From Reyranella sp. (lineage in GTDB: Bacteria; Pseudomonadota; Alphaproteobacteria; Reyranellales; Reyranellaceae): 19,300 nucleotides of DNA. Where the stretch lies: assembly GCA_016780605.1 (NCBI GenBank), contig JADHLS010000007.1, positions 1 to 19,300 on the forward strand. Direction: 5' to 3'. A program made the position numbers and the translations under genes. This document shows, in pieces, positions 15,846 to 19,300 of this stretch (position 1 is its first letter; every line of letters starts with the position of its first letter). The notes under the pieces are model-generated. The model saw only the letters and a program-made list of their open reading frames with translations, ran no database searches and was not told the origin of the DNA.

Positions 15846-16661
15846 TCAGTCGAGGCGGACGCTGATGCCCTTGAGGGTGTCGCGCGAGGGCGGATACTTC
15901 TTCATCACCTCGGCGTCGTGGCCGGGCACCACCATGTCGATATTGCCGTCGGCCAGCCTGGTGAGCTTGTCGTAGCCCGCCAGCATGTCGGCCACCGAAT
16001 AGACGATCGAGAACAGCTTCCTGTCGCGGATGCCCCAGTATTAGTGGCTGGCGTCGGAGGCGAGGACCATCCAGCCGTTGCGCGTCATCACCCGCACCGA
16101 CTGGATGCCCATCGTGTGGCCGCCGATGAGATGCACCGAGAGGCCGGGCTGGATCTCTTCGTCGCCGTCATGGAACACCACGCGCTTGCCGTAGACGGCA
16201 CGCACCATGCCGACGATGTCGTCGACCTCGAAGGCATGGCGGAACGGGTCCTGGCACATGTGCCGGCCGGTGGCGAACTGCATCTCCTTGTCCTGCAGGT
16301 GGAAGCGCGCCTTGGGGAACTTGTCCCAGTTGCCGACATGGTCGTAGTGAAGGTGGGTGATGACGACGTCCTCGACCTCGCTCGGGTCGATGCCGAGGTC
16401 GCCCAGCAGGTCGGCGGGATTGCGCTTGACCTCGCGGCCGCGCTTCTTGCCGACCTGGGCGTTGAAGCCCGTGTCGATGACGATGGGCTTGCCGCCGATC
16501 GCCCGGTTGCCGGCCTCGTCGAGCGGGATCGCCACCCAGACGAAATAGTCCATCGGGAAGTCGGCGTCGTGAGGGTCCGGCGTGATCTGGACTTCCCAAG
16601 CCTTGCGCGGCAGGTGGGCATACTTGACAGCATGCACCTCGTAGATGGGCGTCGAGCGCAT
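15846..16661 (-). pseudogene. Metallo-beta-lactamase-fold hydrolase (AHL-lactonase-like) interrupted by an in-frame TAA
   Basis: The frame encodes 271 residues if one stop is read through. The N-terminal part (206 residues) has DYFVWVAIPLD, VIDTGF, the zinc motif HLHYDH (His103, His105, Asp107, His108), GGHTMG (His182) and ASDASH (Asp203). A TAA at 16041-16043 then ends translation. The same frame continues for 64 codons, YWGIRDRKLFSIVYSVADML onward, with VVPGHD providing the expected last metal ligand (His248) and a proper TGA stop at 15846-15848. Truncation removes that ligand and the final strands, so the short product is unlikely to be active. Relatives hydrolyse N-acyl homoserine lactones or other lactones. 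The ATG at 16661 is preferred; one at 16673 is possible. A single base change (TAC or TAT to TAA) or a sequencing error explains it. Confidence 0.85.
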
Positions 16662-16772
16662 TTTTCTTTCCATCCCTTCGCTTGTTTGAAGAAAGCGTAG
16701 CCTGCCGCCGAGCGGCGACGCTATAGTTACCTCATGGCCCGCAGGGACCTCCTCGGTCGGCGAATTAGCCCC

Positions 16773-16793
16773 CCGGTTTGCAGTGCAAACCGG
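16773..16793. promoter_or_regulatory. Perfect 21-bp palindrome, candidate operator
   Basis: The arm CCGGTTTGCA is followed by a single G and its exact reverse complement TGCAAACCGG. With ten-base arms and one central base it cannot form a good RNA hairpin loop but is a fine binding site for a dimeric regulator. It lies in the 169-bp divergent gap, 37 bp before the start of the ACT-domain gene and about 112 bp upstream of the broken lactonase-like gene. No regulator gene is adjacent, so the binding protein is unknown. Confidence 0.55.
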
Positions 16794-16830
16794 CGCGTCG
16801 CTGTTCGTCCGTATTTCCGGGAGTCCGCCC

Positions 16831-17097
16831 ATGTCGTCCGTGCCCTCCGCCGTTCTGGCGCTTAAGCGCAACTCGTCCACCGTCCGATATTGTTTCGAAG
16901 CCGACGCCGAGCCTGGCGTGCTGCCGCGCGCGCTTGAGCTTCTGGCCAAGCGCGGCCTGGTGCCGGCGCGCGTCTTCGCCCAGGCCGATGCCGATCAGCT
17001 GTCGGTCGAGATCGAGGTCGAGGGCCTCGAGCCCGACACTGCCGATCACGTCGGCCGTTGCCTGTCGCAGATCGTCGGCGTCCGGCAGACCTTTTGA
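16831..17097 (+). CDS. Small ACT-domain-like protein
   Basis: An 88-residue protein consisting of one ACT-like ferredoxin-fold domain: a first strand VRYCFEADAEPGVLPRALELLAKRGLVPARVFAQ with the Asp/Glu-Pro-Gly turn (about 26-29) that binds amino-acid ligands in ACT domains, then DQLSVEIEVEGL as the second hairpin and ADHVGRCLSQIVGVRQ as the second helix and last strand. Stand-alone ACT proteins act as allosteric small subunits or as regulators; the pattern is reminiscent of the small subunit of acetolactate synthase, but no large subunit is present here. The ATG at 16831 has GGGAG about nine bases upstream. The N-acetyltransferase gene follows 10 bp later. Confidence 0.6.
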   Translation: MSSVPSAVLALKRNSSTVRYCFEADAEPGVLPRALELLAKRGLVPARVFAQADADQLSVEIEVEGLEPDTADHVGRCLSQIVGVRQTF

Positions 17098-17107
17098 GGC
17101 GGCCGTC

Positions 17108-17578
17108 ATGGCCGACTTCACCATCCGGCCGGCGACCCTTGCCGACGCCGAGGCGCTGTGCGGCCTGCACAAGGCTGCGGTGAGAAAGCTGTGTGTCGGC
17201 GCCTATGCCGCCGACGAGATCGAGGCATGGCTGCGCGAGCGCGAGCCGGCGGGTTTTCGCCACGCCATGACCGAAGGCGGCGAGACCATGCTGGTGGCCG
17301 AGCGCGATGGCGCGGTCGCGGGCTTCGCCTCGATCAAAGAGGCGGTGCTCTTCGGCCTCTACGTCGATCCCGCAACAGGCCGCGGCGCAGGACAGGTGCT
17401 GTTGCACGCGGCGGAGGAAGAGGTTCGGCGGCGGGGCGCCACCGTCCTGTCACTGCAGGCGACGCTGAACGCCGTGCCGTTCTACCGCAAGCACGGCTAC
17501 ATGCGTCAGGACCGCTCCAGCGTGCGACGCGGTGGGCGTGACCTCGCGGTGCTGGACATGATCAAGCACCTTTCATGA
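17108..17578 (+). CDS. GNAT family N-acetyltransferase
   Basis: A 156-residue GNAT domain protein transferring an acetyl group from acetyl-CoA to an amine. The N-terminal strand FTIRPATLADAEAL, the central strands ETMLVAERDGAVAGFASI and the CoA-binding motif A LYVDPATGRGAGQVLLHAAEE (84-104, with R/GxGxxG-like GRGAGQ) are clear, as is motif B, LQATLNAVPFYRKHGY (117-131). It resembles the YafP/ElaA-like group of small cytoplasmic acetyltransferases whose substrates are usually unknown. Start at the ATG at 17108 with GAGG about eight bases upstream. It is probably cotranscribed with the ACT-domain gene. Confidence 0.88.
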   Translation: MADFTIRPATLADAEALCGLHKAAVRKLCVGAYAADEIEAWLREREPAGFRHAMTEGGETMLVAERDGAVAGFASIKEAVLFGLYVDPATGRGAGQVLLHAAEEEVRRRGATVLSLQATLNAVPFYRKHGYMRQDRSSVRRGGRDLAVLDMIKHLS

Positions 17579-17752
17579 TCTTCCGGACCGTCGGCCTCCG
17601 GCCGGCTCATTGCTGGGAGCGCGGCACTCCGCTGCCGCTCATGGGGTGTCGAGGCAACTCCGCGGCGGCCTGAACTCCGCTGATCGTGGTGCCGGACCAA
17701 CCTGAGGTATAAACGCGCGTCGCTAACCGCCGTGTCCAAGAGTGGCCACCAT

Positions 17753-18274
17753 ATGCCCTCGCAAGCCATTCCAACGCTCATCACGGAGCGCTTGACCCTC
17801 CGCGCACCTGTCGCCGGGGATTTCCCGGCCTATGCACGACTTCTTGCCTCCCCGCGGGCAAAGCGCATTGGCGGCCCCTACGCTGAACGGGCGGCGTGGG
17901 GGAAGTTCTGCCACGGAGTCGCGTGCTGGGATCTGTTCGGGCACGGGGCGCTGATGATGGACCTCCTTGCCACCAATGAGTGTGTGGGCCTCGTCGACAT
18001 CAGCCACGGCCCGCTGTTTCCGGAAAAAGAACTGGGGTGGCTTGTCTATGAGGGGCATGAGGGTCAGGGATACGCGACCGAGGCCGCAGCGGCGTTACGG
18101 GACTGGGCTGAGTGCAAGCTCGGCCTCTTTGGCCTCGTGAGCTACGTGGACCCAGAGAACCGCCGTTCGATCGCTGTTGCAGAACGCTTAGGTGCGAGGC
18201 TCGACCCAGGTGCGCCGAAACAAGATCCAGGCGATCTCGTCTACCGGCACCGGGCCCAGCCCAAGCCGCAATAA
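17753..18274 (+). CDS. GNAT family N-acetyltransferase, RimJ/RimL type
   Basis: A 173-residue GNAT protein of the Acetyltransf_3 (RimJ/RimL-like) group: ITERLTLRAPVAGDFPAYARLLASPRA at the N-terminus (10-35), ELGWLVYEGHEGQGYATEAAAALRDWA (93-119) holding the acetyl-CoA loop GxEGxGYA, and SYVDPENRRSIAVAERLGARLD (130-151), the typical last strand-helix unit. RimL relatives acetylate ribosomal protein N-termini, but most members of this group act on small molecules or unknown proteins. I chose the ATG at 17753; an in-frame GTG at 17732 would add seven residues and cannot be excluded. It is not closely related to the GNAT gene just upstream, from which it is separated by 174 bp without a visible element. 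Confidence 0.88.
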   Translation: MPSQAIPTLITERLTLRAPVAGDFPAYARLLASPRAKRIGGPYAERAAWGKFCHGVACWDLFGHGALMMDLLATNECVGLVDISHGPLFPEKELGWLVYEGHEGQGYATEAAAALRDWAECKLGLFGLVSYVDPENRRSIAVAERLGARLDPGAPKQDPGDLVYRHRAQPKPQ

Positions 18275-18333
18275 GGGCGCGGCCGCAGCCGGAAAGTGCC
18301 AGGTCGTCTCCACCCGTGGCCCTCGGCCGAAGA

Positions 18334-19008
18334 TTAAGACGTCAATCGTTGGACAATGGAGTCGATGTGCACCCGCGCGCAGTCGATGCAGGGGAAGCCT
18401 GCTGTCTCTTCGTCGAAGATGACCGCGAGGTCGGTGCCGGCGAGCAGGATCGCCTCGACGCCGTCGCGGCGCTGCAGATCGGCGGCGATGCGGCGCAGGC
18501 CCTCGGTGTCCTCGTCGTGGCCGCGCTGGGTGTCGAGGATGCGCTGGTAGGCGCGGCCGATGAAAGCGATCTCGTCGGGCTCGGGCTTCACGATCTCCAC
18601 GCCGGAGAGTTGGCCCCACAGGCTGCCCTGCATGGTGAAGGTCGTGCCGAACAGGGCGACGCGCCGGAGCTTGCGCGCGCTCAGCTCCGTGCCGATGGCA
18701 TCGACGATGTTGATCAGCGGCAGTTTCAGGCGCGGCGTAAGCTCGTTGATGCAGATGTGCGGCGTGACCGCCGGCAAGACGGCGGCTTCGGCACCGGCGC
18801 GGCCCAGTCGCTCGATGAAGCCCGCCAGGTATTCCGCCAATTCGCCAAGCTTGCCGTCGCGCACGTAGCCCTGGCCGCGATCGACATCGGCATGGACGAA
18901 CACGAGATCGGGCACCACGCCGCGGGCTTTGCAGGCCGCGGTGATCTTCTCGTAGTAATGGACCGTGGCGCCGACTCCCAGGCCGCCGACGATGCCGACG
19001 CAGGTCAT
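18334..19008 (-). CDS. Aspartate/glutamate racemase superfamily protein without the canonical catalytic cysteines
   Basis: A 224-residue protein of the Asp/Glu/hydantoin racemase superfamily. The N-terminus MTCVGIVGGLGVGATVHYYEKI, the middle block VALFGTTFTMQGSLWGQ (117-132) and the overall length fit YgeA/RacX-like amino-acid racemases, which are two-base enzymes with a Cys (or Thr) in each half. Here the first site reads PAVTPH (Ala80 where CNT or TNT stands) and the second reads LLAGTDL (Gly191 where GCTE stands). Cys86, six residues on, might substitute but is off position. So either it is a non-racemase member or a different chemistry applies. It starts 10 bp after the glutathione transferase gene, with which it is probably cotranscribed. 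Confidence 0.8.
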   Translation of the reverse strand: MTCVGIVGGLGVGATVHYYEKITAACKARGVVPDLVFVHADVDRGQGYVRDGKLGELAEYLAGFIERLGRAGAEAAVLPAVTPHICINELTPRLKLPLINIVDAIGTELSARKLRRVALFGTTFTMQGSLWGQLSGVEIVKPEPDEIAFIGRAYQRILDTQRGHDEDTEGLRRIAADLQRRDGVEAILLAGTDLAVIFDEETAGFPCIDCARVHIDSIVQRLTS

Positions 19009-19018
19009 GTCGGGTGGC

Positions 19019-19300
19019 TCAGCCGTTCGGGAAGTTGCGCTTCCACACCTCGCCGAGTTCCGGCAGCTGGTCGACGCGGTGCGCGATGGCGAAGAGGTGC
19101 GGTGTCTCGGTCTCGAACCAGCCGCGCCGGGGGCGCCAGCGGGTCATGACGCCGATATAGATGTCGAGAGCGGAGAAACGCTCGCCCAGGAACCACGGGC
19201 TGCCCGCCTCGCGCTCGATCTGGCGCCACAACCGTTGGGCATAGGCGTCGGTGGCGGCACGGAAGGGATCGCGCGCCGCATTGACCGAGACGAAGCGCGC
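19019..19300 (-). CDS. Glutathione S-transferase, C-terminal part (5' end outside window)
   Basis: The last 93 residues of a glutathione S-transferase, starting ARFVSVNAARDPFRAA at the window edge. They form the all-helical C-terminal domain: FLGERFSALDIYIGVMTRW carries the conserved N-capping box and hydrophobic staple (S-x-x-D-I) of helix 6, and LFAIAHRVDQLPELGEVWKRNFP is the usual tail helix. The glutathione-binding thioredoxin-like domain is missing from the window, so class and substrate cannot be given. The TGA at 19019-19021 ends it 10 bp before the start of the racemase-like gene, so the two probably form an operon. Confidence 0.85.
   Translation of the reverse strand, partial: ARFVSVNAARDPFRAATDAYAQRLWRQIEREAGSPWFLGERFSALDIYIGVMTRWRPRRGWFETETPHLFAIAHRVDQLPELGEVWKRNFPNG

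Noticed and set aside
16773..16793. The perfect palindrome as an intrinsic terminator
   Set aside because: A one-base centre cannot form a normal hairpin loop, there is no T-tract, and it lies upstream of genes on both sides rather than after them.
16831..17578. A fused ACT-GNAT protein in a single frame from about 16778
   Set aside because: The long frame that contains the GNAT domain reads the ACT gene out of frame; the ACT domain appears only in another frame with its own ribosome site and stop.
17108..18274. The two GNAT genes as a tandem duplication or toxin-antitoxin pair
   Set aside because: They belong to different GNAT subgroups with little similarity, are separated by 174 bp, and neither has an adjacent RHH-type antitoxin gene.

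Overview
This is a high-GC window that reads as the chromosome of an alphaproteobacterium. The protein families and residue choices fit the Rhodospirillales/Hyphomicrobiales side (a Reyranella-like soil or water organism is a guess), and no phage, plasmid or insertion-sequence gene is visible. Coding density is very high. No gene-free stretch exceeds 300 bases; the longest are 17579-17752 (174 bp, nothing recognised), 16662-16830 (169 bp, holds a perfect palindrome) and 1948-2068 (121 bp, filled with palindromic repeats). I see no tRNA, rRNA, CRISPR array or clear intrinsic terminator.

Layout. 1-1947 (minus): a class I glutamine amidotransferase-like hydrolase, an RluB/RsuA-type pseudouridine synthase and the N-terminal part of rsmD, tightly packed as one operon of RNA-modification character. 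1961-2066: palindromic repeat cluster. 2069-4484 (minus): two adjacent acyl-CoA dehydrogenase subunits, probably a heteromeric enzyme. 4528-4986 (plus): tadA. 4970-7583 (minus): a PadR repressor, a DUF1700 membrane protein, a DUF2807 surface/periplasmic beta-repeat protein and an exported alpha/beta hydrolase in one operon. Divergent to it, 7671-9816 (plus): a second exported alpha/beta hydrolase of the same family, followed 4 bp later by an acyltransferase-3 membrane protein. A candidate PadR operator lies between the two arms. This divergon is the most coherent candidate for an undescribed functional unit, plausibly acting on envelope acyl groups or esters.

9813-12331 (minus): queF, queG and an exported methyltransferase-like protein; queF and queG are late steps of queuosine tRNA modification. 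12360-15189 (plus): an adrenodoxin-reductase-type ferredoxin-NADP reductase and an orphan family-5 ABC substrate-binding protein. 15200-16661 is a patch with signs of decay: a long imperfect palindrome of the same repeat family as near 2050, a small gene whose stop codon sits inside that repeat, a truncated duplicate of that small gene, and a metallo-beta-lactamase-fold lactonase-like gene broken by a single in-frame TAA. 16831-18274 (plus): a small ACT-domain protein and two unrelated GNAT acetyltransferases. 18334-19300 (minus): an Asp/Glu racemase-superfamily protein lacking both usual catalytic cysteines, and the 3' part of a glutathione S-transferase.

Family assignments come from reading motifs by eye; no database search was run.
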